A DNA stretch of 14,068 nt from assembly GCA_002449575.1 (NCBI GenBank), contig DJXC01000236.1:1-14068 (forward strand), read 5' to 3'. The notes under the pieces are model-generated. The model did not search any database and had not been told where the DNA came from. It saw nothing but the letters and a program-made list of their open reading frames with translations. Shown here piece by piece: positions 1 to 6,812 of this stretch; the stretch's first letter is position 1, and every line of letters begins with the position of its first letter. The stretch is from Ruminococcus sp. UBA7014. Lineage in GTDB: Bacteria; Bacillota; Clostridia; Oscillospirales; Ruminococcaceae. Made by a program: the position numbers and the translations under genes.

Positions 1-31
1 CGTCAATATCGAAAAACATAATTTTTGGCAT
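1..31 (-). CDS. HAD-superfamily hydrolase, N-terminal start only (partial)
   Basis: Only the first ten codons lie in the window; they read MPKIMFFDID and run off the left edge. A hydrophobic strand leading into FDxD is how HAD-superfamily (Cof-type) phosphatases begin, with the first Asp as nucleophile. The ATG shares its A with the TGA stop of ribH (TGATG), so the gene is probably translationally coupled to it. A second in-frame ATG lies four codons in. Known biology makes the position suggestive: in Bacillus subtilis the dephosphorylation step between RibD and RibH is done by HAD phosphatases (YcsE, YitU, YwtE). This gene could supply that step, but ten residues cannot prove it, and the next residue (expected Gly) is outside the window. 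Confidence 0.6.
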   Translation of the reverse strand, partial: MPKIMFFDID

Positions 32-501
32 CAGTCGCTGACCTTTCTGAGCATCTGCACAAGTTCAAGTGCAGACATAGCGCAGTCATAACCTTTATTT
101 CCGGCTTTTGTGCCTGCACGTTCAATCGCCTGTTCGATGGTATCGGTTGTCAGCACGCCGAACAGCACTGGAATTTCAGTTTCCAGAGAGACACTTGCAA
201 TTCCTTTGGAAACTTCTGCACATACATAATCATAATGAGAGGTTGCGCCTCTGATGACCGCACCGACACAGATAACAGCATCATATTTTCCGGATTTTGC
301 TAATTTCTTAGCAGCAAGCGGAATCTCAAATGCACCGGGTACCCATGCAAGTGTAATATCCTCCTCTTCGACATTGTGACGGCGGAGGCAGTCTTCTGCA
401 CCGCCGACTAATTTATTTGTGATAAATTCATTGAATCTGGAAGCAACAATTGCTATTTTCAGACCTTTCCCCTCGTAGAAACCTTCTAAAATTTTCATCA
501 T
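31..501 (-). CDS. ribH: 6,7-dimethyl-8-ribityllumazine synthase (lumazine synthase)
   Basis: RibH condenses 5-amino-6-ribitylaminouracil with 3,4-dihydroxy-2-butanone 4-phosphate to give lumazine, the penultimate step of riboflavin synthesis, in a cytosolic icosahedral or pentameric shell. The sequence shows IVASRFNEFI near the N-terminus, the VPGAFEIPLA substrate loop around residues 52-61, and GAVIRGATSHYDYV with the catalytic His. At about 156 residues it has the normal family length. An upstream in-frame TTG at 504 is possible, but ATG at 501 or 498 fits better. The AGGAAG ribosome site at 507-512 is 5 nt from the first and 8 nt from the second, and homologs usually begin MK-I-EG, which favours 498. 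It follows ribBA by about 20 nt and its stop overlaps the next start, so it sits late in the rib operon under FMN-riboswitch control. Confidence 0.96.
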   Translation of the reverse strand: MMKILEGFYEGKGLKIAIVASRFNEFITNKLVGGAEDCLRRHNVEEEDITLAWVPGAFEIPLAAKKLAKSGKYDAVICVGAVIRGATSHYDYVCAEVSKGIASVSLETEIPVLFGVLTTDTIEQAIERAGTKAGNKGYDCAMSALELVQMLRKVSD

Positions 502-519
502 CAAATCTTCCTTTCGTAA

Positions 520-1716
520 TTAGTCAATATGTTCCAGCAGATGTCCCATTTTGGTCTGCTTGGTTTTCAGATAAAATAAATTTTCTTTTTTCGGCGGAAT
601 TTCGATAGCTTCCCGGCTGAGAATTTCAATGCCGTATTCAGACAGGTCAGAAATCTTATCTGGATTATTTGTCATGATTCTGAGTTTGTATGCGCCTAAA
701 TCTTTCAGAATCTGTGCGCCTTCGCTGTAATCTCTCAAATCCGGTGCAAAACCGAGTTCCACATTGGCTTCAACAGTATCTCTGCCATGTTCCTGTAAAT
801 CATAAGCCTTGATTTTATTCAGCAGACCGATTCCCCTGCCCTCCTGACGGAGATACAGCAGAATTCCCCTGCCTTCCTTGGCGATACGCTTCAGGGCTTC
901 GTCTAACTGCTGCCCGCAGTCACAACGGCTTGAACCGAATACATCTCCTGTCAGGCATTCAGAATGCACACGGCACAGCACAGGATTTCCGTCAGCGACT
1001 TCCCCCATGACGAGTGCGACATGTTCCCGCCCGGTAATCTGGTTCTGATAGCCATAAATCATGAAATCTCCGTACTTTGTCGGCAGATGTGCGCTTGTCA
1101 CACGGTTCATGAATTTATCATGCATACGGCGGTAAATCTGCAAATCTTTGATAGTGATAATCATCAGATTATATTTTTCAGCAAATCTGATGAGTTCTGT
1201 TGTTCTCATCATTGTACCGTCATCTGCCATAATTTCGCAGCATAAGCCAACTTGCTCCAAACCGGCAAGACGCATTAAATCAACAGTTGCTTCTGTATGA
1301 CCATTTCTTTCGAGAACACCGCCGGACTTGGCTTCGAGCGGAAACATGTGACCGGGTCTTCTGAAATCTGCCGGACGGGAGTCCGGTGCAATGCACATGC
1401 GAGCTGTAAAGCCTCTTTCTTCGGCAGAAATACCGGTTGTTGTCTTTACATGGTCAATCGATTCTGTAAATGCCGTTTCATGATTATCTGTATTATGTGC
1501 CACCATCTGATGCAAGCCTAGTTTCTGGATATATGCTTTTGACATGGGCATACAGATTAAGCCTTTCGCCCGACTTGCCATGAAATTCACATTTTCTGTT
1601 GTGGCGAACTGCGCCGCACAGATTAAATCTCCTTCGTTTTCTCTGTCGGGGTCATCAATGACGAGAATTAATTTTCCCTGTTTTAAAGCTTCAAGTGCTT
1701 CGGGAATCGTATTCAT
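520..1716 (-). CDS. ribBA: Bifunctional 3,4-dihydroxy-2-butanone 4-phosphate synthase / GTP cyclohydrolase II
   Basis: This fusion makes both precursors of riboflavin: residues 1 to about 200 form the DHBP synthase (ribulose 5-phosphate to dihydroxybutanone phosphate), and about 205-398 form GTP cyclohydrolase II. The first domain carries the acidic metal-binding loop RENEGD at 25-30 and later RPGHMFPL and HTEA. The second has the zinc cysteines at 254, 265 and 267 (SECLTGDVFGSSRCDC) and the RQEGRG loop at 290-295. Both active sites look intact, and 398 residues is the expected length for Firmicute RibBA (called RibA in Bacillus). The ribosome site is weak (AGAAAG), and the start lies 24 nt after the stop of the preceding unknown gene, consistent with one operon. 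Confidence 0.97.
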   Translation of the reverse strand: MNTIPEALEALKQGKLILVIDDPDRENEGDLICAAQFATTENVNFMASRAKGLICMPMSKAYIQKLGLHQMVAHNTDNHETAFTESIDHVKTTTGISAEERGFTARMCIAPDSRPADFRRPGHMFPLEAKSGGVLERNGHTEATVDLMRLAGLEQVGLCCEIMADDGTMMRTTELIRFAEKYNLMIITIKDLQIYRRMHDKFMNRVTSAHLPTKYGDFMIYGYQNQITGREHVALVMGEVADGNPVLCRVHSECLTGDVFGSSRCDCGQQLDEALKRIAKEGRGILLYLRQEGRGIGLLNKIKAYDLQEHGRDTVEANVELGFAPDLRDYSEGAQILKDLGAYKLRIMTNNPDKISDLSEYGIEILSREAIEIPPKKENLFYLKTKQTKMGHLLEHID

Positions 1717-1740
1717 AAAAATCAGCTTCTTTCTAAAATA

Positions 1741-2337
1741 TTATATCAGCATTCCATATATGTCATAGCCAGTGCTTTTATCATCATCTTCCACATGGTC
1801 AAGCAGACGGAATGACAGTTCCATCACATCTGTGTCCCACTGTTCCAATTTTCCTTCTTCCTGCATGATGCCGCCGAGAGAAGTCAGAAAATCACCTTCT
1901 TCATCACGAGGAATATTCGCTGTATCTTCTGGAGCTAATTCTTCATAATCAGGTGTTGTAAGATATGTCAGTGCATAAAAGGCAGCCTGTGCCATTCTTG
2001 ACTGATGATAGACAGGAAATTTTTTAAACAGTTTTCGTTTTGTTTTCTGAAAGCCTTCTTCCAGACTGCGAATAACCTGAATATATTTATCAGAATAATT
2101 TCTGCATTCGCTGATATAATCTGTATGATTCAGAACCGCATCCAGCAGACAGCAGGCTGTCCACAGTTCATAGCATTTCTGCAAACCAAGCAAATCCGTA
2201 CACTGGCAGTCATCATAATTCTGAATCGTCATCTGAATGAGACAAGCAACGGCATCCGGAAATTGTTTTTCTTCCAGACATTGCAGGATTTCAGAAATAT
2301 ATTTTTCGGCATATTCGGAATTGAACGGAGTCAGCAT
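1741..2337 (-). CDS. Unrecognised 198-residue protein inside the riboflavin operon
   Basis: I do not recognise this family. The 198-residue product is soluble-looking, acidic towards the C-terminus and probably mostly helical, with no signal peptide or membrane segment. A Cys-rich stretch (DDCQCTDLL then WTACCLLDAVL, residues about 41-69) is followed by a basic patch (KTKRKLFKKF) around 98-107, and an acidic tail contains EEEGD-like and EDDDK clusters. Translation is well supported: a GAGGTG ribosome site 7 nt before the ATG, and codon use like its neighbours. It lies between ribE and ribBA, 24 nt upstream of ribBA, so it should be co-expressed under the FMN riboswitch. A helical-repeat accessory protein is one reading, but no enzymatic motif is visible and its role in riboflavin synthesis is unknown. 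Confidence 0.85.
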   Translation of the reverse strand: MLTPFNSEYAEKYISEILQCLEEKQFPDAVACLIQMTIQNYDDCQCTDLLGLQKCYELWTACCLLDAVLNHTDYISECRNYSDKYIQVIRSLEEGFQKTKRKLFKKFPVYHQSRMAQAAFYALTYLTTPDYEELAPEDTANIPRDEEGDFLTSLGGIMQEEGKLEQWDTDVMELSFRLLDHVEDDDKSTGYDIYGMLI

Positions 2338-2343
2338 AGAAAT

Positions 2344-2451
2344 TCACCTCTTATGAGATTTTTTCTTGAAGATTTTATTCAGTAGTCTGTCAAGAGGATG
2401 GTCAAGAATTTCATCCAGAACATCCAGAAAAATTTCTATCAGTATTTCCAT
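2344..2451 (-). CDS. Possible 35-residue amphipathic small protein
   Basis: An ATG 7 nt after the ribE stop opens a 35-residue frame beginning MEILIEIFLDVLDEILDH and ending in a basic tail (KIFKKKSHKR). Acidic and aliphatic residues alternate in a pattern that predicts an amphipathic helix, which is unusual for chance sequence. Its TGA lies inside the GAGGTGA ribosome site of the 198-residue gene, so the two would be coupled. Against it, no clear ribosome site precedes the ATG (TATAAAAATGCT), so it would depend on termination-reinitiation from ribE. It fills the only sizeable gap in the rib operon. It could instead be merely the spacer carrying the next ribosome site. Confidence 0.42.
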   Translation of the reverse strand: MEILIEIFLDVLDEILDHPLDRLLNKIFKKKSHKR

Positions 2452-2458
2452 AGCATTT

Positions 2459-3100
2459 TTATAGAAATCCGTGTTCGGCTAGGAAGTTCTCAGAGATACC
2501 GCCGGAAGCTTTCTGAAATCCGCAAAGTTTCTCGACATATTTTGCAATAATATCACATTCCAGATTCACAATATCGCCGGGCTTTTTCTTTAATAAGATA
2601 GTTTCCTCTCCAGTGTGCGGAATTATCGAAACGGAAAAATCCTGACTGCTGATTTTTGCAACAGTCAGACTGATACCATCAATCGCAATAGAACCTTTTT
2701 CGACAATATATTTTAATAATTCCGATTTTGCGGAAATCTGTACCCAGACAGCATTTTTTTCTTTTTTCAGGGATTTGATAATACCTGTTCCGTCAATATG
2801 TCCGGAAACGATATGTCCGCCGAATCTGCCGTTTGCAGACATCGCACGTTCAAGATTCACCGGACTGCCTGCTTTCAGACTGCCGAGATTTGTCCGGCGC
2901 ATTGTTTCCGGCATGACATCGGCTGAAAAACTGTTTTTATCAAACTGGCAGACTGTCAGGCAAGTACCATTCACGGCGATACTGTCACCAATATGCATAT
3001 CAGAAAGAATCTTTTCCGCTGAAACTGTCAGCACACAGGATTCTGTACCCGTCCGGATGCTGATAATTTTTCCGGTTTCTTCAATAATGCCTGTGAACAT
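2459..3100 (-). CDS. ribE: Riboflavin synthase, alpha chain
   Basis: Riboflavin synthase dismutates two lumazine molecules to riboflavin and recycles the pyrimidine. The start MFTGIIEETG is diagnostic. Two homologous lumazine-binding barrels follow: one at about 1-97 (VNGTCLTV at 43-50) and one at about 98-193 (IDGISLTV at 140-147), joined by GGHIVSGHIDG at 94-104. The 213-residue length matches the family; a tail of about 20 residues after the second barrel is variable in homologs. The ATG lies 2 nt after the ribD stop, and the GGAGGG ribosome site is embedded in the last codons of ribD, indicating tight coupling. The usual Bacillus order ribD-ribE-ribBA-ribH is kept apart from the insertion that follows this gene. 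Confidence 0.97.
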   Translation of the reverse strand: MFTGIIEETGKIISIRTGTESCVLTVSAEKILSDMHIGDSIAVNGTCLTVCQFDKNSFSADVMPETMRRTNLGSLKAGSPVNLERAMSANGRFGGHIVSGHIDGTGIIKSLKKEKNAVWVQISAKSELLKYIVEKGSIAIDGISLTVAKISSQDFSVSIIPHTGEETILLKKKPGDIVNLECDIIAKYVEKLCGFQKASGGISENFLAEHGFL

Positions 3101-3102
3101 GG

Positions 3103-4194
3103 TCAGCCCTCCAGAATATCATAATCCAGCAGAATGTCATTGCCGTACTGCCGGATTTCAGGCGCACTGAGCTGATAAGCTTCCTCTACTTCGGTCACAC
3201 CGACTCCACCGACTGCTGTTTTCGCTGAAACACCGCCGAAAATTTTCGGAGCAATATAAATCTGCACATGCTGGACGATTCCGGCACGGAGTGCGGATTC
3301 ATGCATATGTGAACCGCCCTCTAACAAAACACTGTCAATTCCCTGTTCGCCCAGTTTCTTCATGAGAATTTTCAGATTGATATGTCCCTCTTCGTCCGGA
3401 ACTTTCAGAATCTGCACACCAAATTCATGGAGTTTTTCAATTCTGCTGGTATCAGAACTGCTGGTTGCAATGATAGTCGGCACTTCCTTCGCTGTGCGAA
3501 CAACGGTACATTCTGTCGAAATTCTCAGATGCGTATCACAGATGATTCGTGTGGGATTGCTGGGATTTTCGATACGACATGTCAGTGACGGATTATCTGC
3601 GAGAACCGTACCAATTCCGCACATCACTGCCGAAAATTGTTTCCGGAGTTCATGAACATGCTGACGGGAAGCCTCGTTTGTAATCCATTTTGAAAATCCG
3701 GCACGGGTTGCAGTTTTTCCATCAGCAGTCATAGCGACTTTCATCAGGCAATAAGGCATTTTCTTCGTGATATAGTGAAAAAATATCCGGTTAAGCTTAT
3801 CGCATTCTGCCTGACAGACCGCTGTTTCAACTTCAATACCGGCATTCCGGAGCTGCTGAACACCTTTTCCGGCAACGAGGGGATTCGGGTCAGCTGAACC
3901 GACATAGACTTTCTTGATTTTCGCCTGAATGATGGCTTCTGTACAGGGCGGCTGTTTGCCGTAATGACAGCAAGGTTCAAGCGTGACGAATAATTCTGCC
4001 CCTTCCGGAGATTCGGTACAGTTGGCAAGGGCATTGCGTTCTGCATGTGGCTGACCATACTGTTCGTGCCAGCCTTCGCCGATAATTCTGCCGTTCTTGA
4101 CAATAACCGCACCAACAAGCGGATTCGGATTGACAAAGCCGATACCATTCCGGGCAAGTGTTATTGCACGGCGCATATATTCTGTAGATTCCAT
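3103..4194 (-). CDS. ribD: Bifunctional diaminohydroxyphosphoribosylaminopyrimidine deaminase / 5-amino-6-(5-phosphoribosylamino)uracil reductase
   Basis: RibD carries out the second and third steps from GTP: deamination of the pyrimidine, then NADPH-dependent reduction of the ribose side chain. The N-terminal cytidine-deaminase fold (about 1-145) has the zinc site HAE at 50-52, with Cys75 and Cys84 in PCCHYGKQPPC. The C-terminal reductase (about 146-363) begins MKVAMTADGK, contains GIGTVLADNP (193-202) and ends with a LLEGGS nucleotide-binding turn. At 363 residues the length is standard. The ATG follows AGGAAGG at a good distance. This is the first gene of the operon, directly behind the FMN riboswitch and its terminator, so its expression should fall when FMN is plentiful. 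Confidence 0.97.
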   Translation of the reverse strand: MESTEYMRRAITLARNGIGFVNPNPLVGAVIVKNGRIIGEGWHEQYGQPHAERNALANCTESPEGAELFVTLEPCCHYGKQPPCTEAIIQAKIKKVYVGSADPNPLVAGKGVQQLRNAGIEVETAVCQAECDKLNRIFFHYITKKMPYCLMKVAMTADGKTATRAGFSKWITNEASRQHVHELRKQFSAVMCGIGTVLADNPSLTCRIENPSNPTRIICDTHLRISTECTVVRTAKEVPTIIATSSSDTSRIEKLHEFGVQILKVPDEEGHINLKILMKKLGEQGIDSVLLEGGSHMHESALRAGIVQHVQIYIAPKIFGGVSAKTAVGGVGVTEVEEAYQLSAPEIRQYGNDILLDYDILEG

Positions 4195-4216
4195 CAGTTT
4201 TCATCCTTCCTGAAAG

Positions 4217-4244
4217 TAAAAATACCCCGGAACATATTCCGAGG
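4217..4244 (-). terminator. Intrinsic terminator of the FMN riboswitch
   Basis: Between the aptamer and ribD the minus strand has an 8-bp stem (CCTCGGAA / TTCCGGGG, one G-T pair) closing a TATG loop, followed at once by GTATTTTT. It sits about 15 nt after the aptamer, the normal place for an expression platform that stops transcription when FMN is bound. The competing antiterminator was not worked out. Confidence 0.75.
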
Positions 4245-4258
4245 CACGCTAAAAAAGC

Positions 4259-4366
4259 ATTCTTCTCTCATCCGGACTATACCGTCGGTACAGGAATTAC
4301 ACCTGTTCAGCCATCAGGCTTGCGGACTTTACCGCCGGTCATGACTTGCACACAACCTCGAAGAAT
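4259..4366 (-). promoter_or_regulatory. FMN riboswitch (RFN element)
   Basis: The minus strand carries the conserved RFN segments in order: GACCGGCGGTAAAGTCCGC, a variable CCTGATGG arm, ACAGGTGTAATTCCTGT, then ACCGACGGTATAGTCCGGAT and GAGAGAAGAAT. The outer helix P1 is seen as ATTCTTC (4360-4366) pairing with GAAGAAT (4259-4265). This aptamer binds FMN and is known to control rib operons in Firmicutes; here it leads into a terminator 15 nt downstream and ribD beyond it. The conserved core appears intact. Confidence 0.95.
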
Positions 4367-4394
4367 TATTTGAATTAATTTTGATTACAGTATT

Positions 4395-4423
4395 ATCATA
4401 ACATGTTCATGAAAATTTGTCAA
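4395..4423 (-). promoter_or_regulatory. Sigma-A promoter of the riboflavin operon
   Basis: The minus strand has TTGACA (4418-4423), a 17-bp spacer and TATGAT (4395-4400), preceded by TG one base upstream (extended -10). The -35 box lies in the coding sequence of the upstream DUF3885-like gene, whose stop is at 4407-4409. Transcription would begin near 4388, giving a leader of about 195 nt that covers the whole riboswitch. Confidence 0.85.
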
Positions 4424-4991
4424 GTCTTTCCTGCATCAGATTTTTGTCATAGTCCAAGAAAAACGGTTCGAGCAGCGGGTAAAATTCCCGGAATTTCCGG
4501 GAATCCGCAAAGAAAATATCGCAGCCCCGGTCATCATAAACAGACAAAATACATTCGTTGCAGAAGGAAACAAAACTTTCTTCATGATTTGAAACACCAA
4601 AATCTCCCAGCAGAAGACTTGAAATTATTTTTTCATAAGGGAAGATTTTATCATCTGCATAGCAGATAATTCTGTTTCGGTGCAAAGCTTTCTTCCAGTC
4701 AGGAACGGACAGATTCGGAATAATTTTATGATGGTATTTTTTCAGAATGCCGGAGAAATCTTCTTCGTATTCGCCTTCATACTGCCATTCGTTAAGAATA
4801 ACAGCATCGGCTTTACCGTCCGGAAAGAGAATCCGGAAGACAGCAAGCGCACGTTTCCGGGCATTTTGCATCCAGACAGTATCATTTTCACCTGTGCCGA
4901 GTTCACAGCGCAGTGCCGTTTCATGCTCATAGAAATATGGCTGCAAATAGCTGAATTTCTGACTTTCTATGAGATTCTGGATTTTACTCAT
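4407..4991 (-). CDS. DUF3885-like protein of unknown function
   Basis: The 194-residue product resembles, from memory, the DUF3885 family of small Firmicute proteins. It shows ALRCELG near residue 27, NARKRALAVFRILF around 43-56, VYDDRGCDI late in the chain and a FLDYDKN ending. No catalytic function is known for that family; members often occur as scattered or duplicated accessory genes. The frame is open further upstream, but the best start is the ATG at 4991, which overlaps the stop of the preceding gene in the 8-nt sequence ATGAGTAA. This implies translational coupling, since no good ribosome site precedes it. The last codons contain the rib operon promoter. No signal peptide or membrane segment is seen. 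Confidence 0.75.
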   Translation of the reverse strand: MSKIQNLIESQKFSYLQPYFYEHETALRCELGTGENDTVWMQNARKRALAVFRILFPDGKADAVILNEWQYEGEYEEDFSGILKKYHHKIIPNLSVPDWKKALHRNRIICYADDKIFPYEKIISSLLLGDFGVSNHEESFVSFCNECILSVYDDRGCDIFFADSRKFREFYPLLEPFFLDYDKNLMQERLDKFS

Positions 4992-5544
4992 CGAAAGACG
5001 GAGCAACAGGGTCAGCGTTGATAATTTCGGCTTCTGGGGCTGGTGTTTCCGGAACAACAACTTCTGTGATTGTCTGCGGAGGTGTTTCCGGAACGGTTTC
5101 CGGGACAGTTATCATTTCAGTAATGATTTCTGTTTCGATATAAGGCGGCTGTGTTTCTACAGGAATGGTAGTTGTTTCTGTGACAGTACTGCCATATTCG
5201 TCAGTTTCGGCAGTTGTCGTAAAAATTTTATCATACCATGGAATATCTGTTGTTTCGTCAGGGTCGAGGGTAGTTGCCAGTGTTTCGATTGTTGCCGCCC
5301 ATGTAGAAAGTGTATGTGGCGGTTCTGCTGTTGTTGTTGCAACAGCTTCTGGAAGGGTTTCGGGAGCTGTTGTTGTTTCAGCGATAACCGGCGCAGACAA
5401 AGCAGCACTACGGTCACGCATTTTAATCGGAAACAACATCAGGAAAAACAGTACTGCTGTCGTCATGGCCAGCAGCACCGAACAGGCAATGACAGTCGCT
5501 TTTGTCGAATTATGCAGACCGGAAACAATGCGTGAAAGCTTCAT
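4984..5544 (-). CDS. Thr/Glu/Pro-rich single-pass membrane protein
   Basis: I do not recognise a family. A short basic N-terminus is followed by one membrane segment at about residues 16-40 (TVIACSVLLAMTTAVLFFLM), then a low-complexity outer region of about 145 residues dominated by Thr, Glu, Pro and Val (repeated TTT, PET and TET runs). This is the layout of a signal-anchored surface protein with an extended, possibly glycosylated stalk. The only sequence resembling a folded patch is IPWYDKIF around 102-109. The ribosome site AGGAG is clear but about 12 nt from the ATG. It has its own promoter and is coupled to the DUF3885-like gene, so the two products may act together. Confidence 0.8.
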   Translation of the reverse strand: MKLSRIVSGLHNSTKATVIACSVLLAMTTAVLFFLMLFPIKMRDRSAALSAPVIAETTTAPETLPEAVATTTAEPPHTLSTWAATIETLATTLDPDETTDIPWYDKIFTTTAETDEYGSTVTETTTIPVETQPPYIETEIITEMITVPETVPETPPQTITEVVVPETPAPEAEIINADPVAPSFDE

Positions 5545-5597
5545 GAAAATTTTTATCTCCTCTTACATCAGATAATTTGCAGTTCCCTGCATGATAT

Positions 5598-5627
5598 AGT
5601 ATAGCACAGATTTCAGAAAAAAGTCAA
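5598..5627 (-). promoter_or_regulatory. Sigma-A promoter of the membrane protein/DUF3885 pair
   Basis: On the minus strand TTGACT (5622-5627) is followed after 18 bp by TATACT (5598-5603), with TG one base before the -10 box. It reads towards the AGGAG site at about 5557-5561. No terminator was seen between the araC-type gene and this promoter, so upstream read-through is possible. Confidence 0.7.
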
Positions 5628-5681
5628 GAAGCAAATTTCATATAAAATCATCATCAGAAAGAGCAGAAAATGTCGAAAAAA

Positions 5682-6494
5682 TCAGTTTTTCTTTTTTCCG
5701 GCAGAATGTACACGGCGATACGCTGTAGGGGTCATACCCACATGCCGCTTGAACTGGCGCATAAAGTATACATCTGTCTCGAAGCCGCACTGCTGTGAAA
5801 TGGCTGCAATGGCATAATTGGTACTGGCAAGCAGCTTTTTGGAATAGGCAATCCGGCTGGAAATAACATCCTGTGTACAAGTTGTTCCGAATGCAGAAAG
5901 ATACAGTTTATGAAAATACGGACGACTGATACCCATTTCATCACAAATATCCTGAATATACCAGCTAGAAGACGGATTTGCATAAATTTTATGGCGCAGA
6001 GCAGTCAGTTTATCATAATGTGGCACTTCGGCAGCACGGGAAACAGTTCCGTCAGAAGCTTCCAGCAGCAGATACATGAGCAGTTTGAGAGCGTGTTCGC
6101 CCATTTCTGGTGAACAGATATTTTCTTCGTCCATAAAGGGAAGAAGAATTTTCCAGATTTCTTCCACGGCGAGAGGCTGTGCAAGTGTATGTACTTCCTG
6201 TACAGACATTCCAGATTCCTGTAATTTCTTCAGATAATTGTCTGACATACGAAGCTGCATATAACGATAAAATGTAGAATCCGGAGCTTCGACAGAAATG
6301 ACTTCGTCATCGAACGGATACAGCAAAAAAGTAAATGGCTGCATATAATACTGTTTGTCATTGATTTTCAGAATTGTCCGGATACCGCACATCAGCAATA
6401 AGTAATTCTTATCTTTCCGGGCTGAAAACAGGCGGTTTCCGCTTTTGAGCTGCTGACCACAGTCAAGCAGACTGATTTCTTTTGTAATAATCAT
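5682..6494 (-). CDS. AraC-family transcriptional regulator
   Basis: The 270-residue protein ends in a typical AraC/XylS DNA-binding domain (about 165-262) with two helix-turn-helix units: YIQDICDEMGISRPYFHKLY (179-198), and IAAISQQCGFETDVYFMRQF (229-248) followed by the closing GMTPTAYRR. The N-terminal 130 residues look like the cupin ligand-binding domain common in regulators of sugar use (MQPFTFLLYPFDDEV strand pattern). The inducer cannot be told. An AGGGAG ribosome site precedes the ATG by 11 nt. The gene has its own promoter and no sugar-use genes beside it, so its targets are either the adjacent membrane protein pair or elsewhere in the genome. Confidence 0.93.
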   Translation of the reverse strand: MIITKEISLLDCGQQLKSGNRLFSARKDKNYLLLMCGIRTILKINDKQYYMQPFTFLLYPFDDEVISVEAPDSTFYRYMQLRMSDNYLKKLQESGMSVQEVHTLAQPLAVEEIWKILLPFMDEENICSPEMGEHALKLLMYLLLEASDGTVSRAAEVPHYDKLTALRHKIYANPSSSWYIQDICDEMGISRPYFHKLYLSAFGTTCTQDVISSRIAYSKKLLASTNYAIAAISQQCGFETDVYFMRQFKRHVGMTPTAYRRVHSAGKKKN

Positions 6495-6545
6495 GTTTTT
6501 AAAATCTCCCTATCAAGTTGTAGAATACAGATATATCCTGATATT

Positions 6546-6574
6546 ATTATACTGCATTTTCAGGTATTTGTCAA
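6546..6574 (-). promoter_or_regulatory. Perfect-consensus sigma-A promoter of the araC-type gene
   Basis: TTGACA (6569-6574), a 17-bp spacer and TATAAT (6546-6551) on the minus strand match the consensus at all twelve positions. It lies just after the terminator of the upstream transcript. Confidence 0.85.
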
Positions 6575-6603
6575 CCTTAAAATCTAATTTTTTAACAATT
6601 TGT

Positions 6604-6640
6604 ATAAAAAAGGCTGCCACCGGAGAACCGTGGCAGTCTT
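6604..6640 (-). terminator. Intrinsic terminator ending the TROVE/RNA transcript
   Basis: The minus strand has a 9-bp stem (GACTGCCAC / GTGGCAGCC, one G-T pair) with a 9-nt loop, followed by six T residues. It closes the transcript that covers the TROVE gene and the non-coding stretch after it, and it insulates the araC-type promoter. Confidence 0.88.
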
Positions 6641-6703
6641 GACAATCATGAGAATAAAGGGCATCAGTACATAACTAAAAAATATTAAATTATAGCTGAA
6701 GTT

Positions 6704-6787
6704 TTAAAGACGTTTCAGTCCGTCTGCATCCCGGAGAATGCACAGTTTTTTGTGGAAATGTTCCACGGCTTCTGGTTCAGAAGTCCC
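6704..6787 (-). pseudogene. Short C-terminal gene remnant
   Basis: A 27-codon stretch with genome-like codon use reads EAVEHFHKKLCILRDADGL and ends KRL then TAA, but it is preceded in frame by TGA and has no start or ribosome site. It looks like the tail of a decayed gene rather than a functional ORF. The ILRDADGL segment recalls HD-type hydrolases with an LKDAD-LDR motif, but that is a weak memory match. The stretch also folds into small hairpins, so it might instead be part of a structured RNA. Confidence 0.3.
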
Positions 6788-6812
6788 TCATATTAATTAA
6801 AAAATAATCCAA

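Noticed and set aside
496..504. TTG at 504 as the ribH start
   Set aside because: It touches the ribosome site too closely, and ATG codons at 501 and 498 fit both spacing and homolog starts.
3744..4157. Second minus-strand frame within ribD
   Set aside because: It is an alternative frame of the conserved deaminase domain, with no independent support.
4969..5535. Long plus-strand frame (188 residues, Cys/Phe-rich) opposite the Thr-rich membrane protein gene
   Set aside because: It is the antisense image of a low-complexity Thr/Glu coding region; composition is unnatural and no promoter or ribosome site supports it.
6749..6788. Hairpins in the Ro-linked non-coding region, considered as a terminator or a tRNA-like T-arm
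   Set aside because: The GTGGAA/TTCCAC stem is followed by A residues, not T, on the minus strand, and the GGTTCAG loop lacks the 5-bp stem and 7-nt loop geometry of a T-arm.
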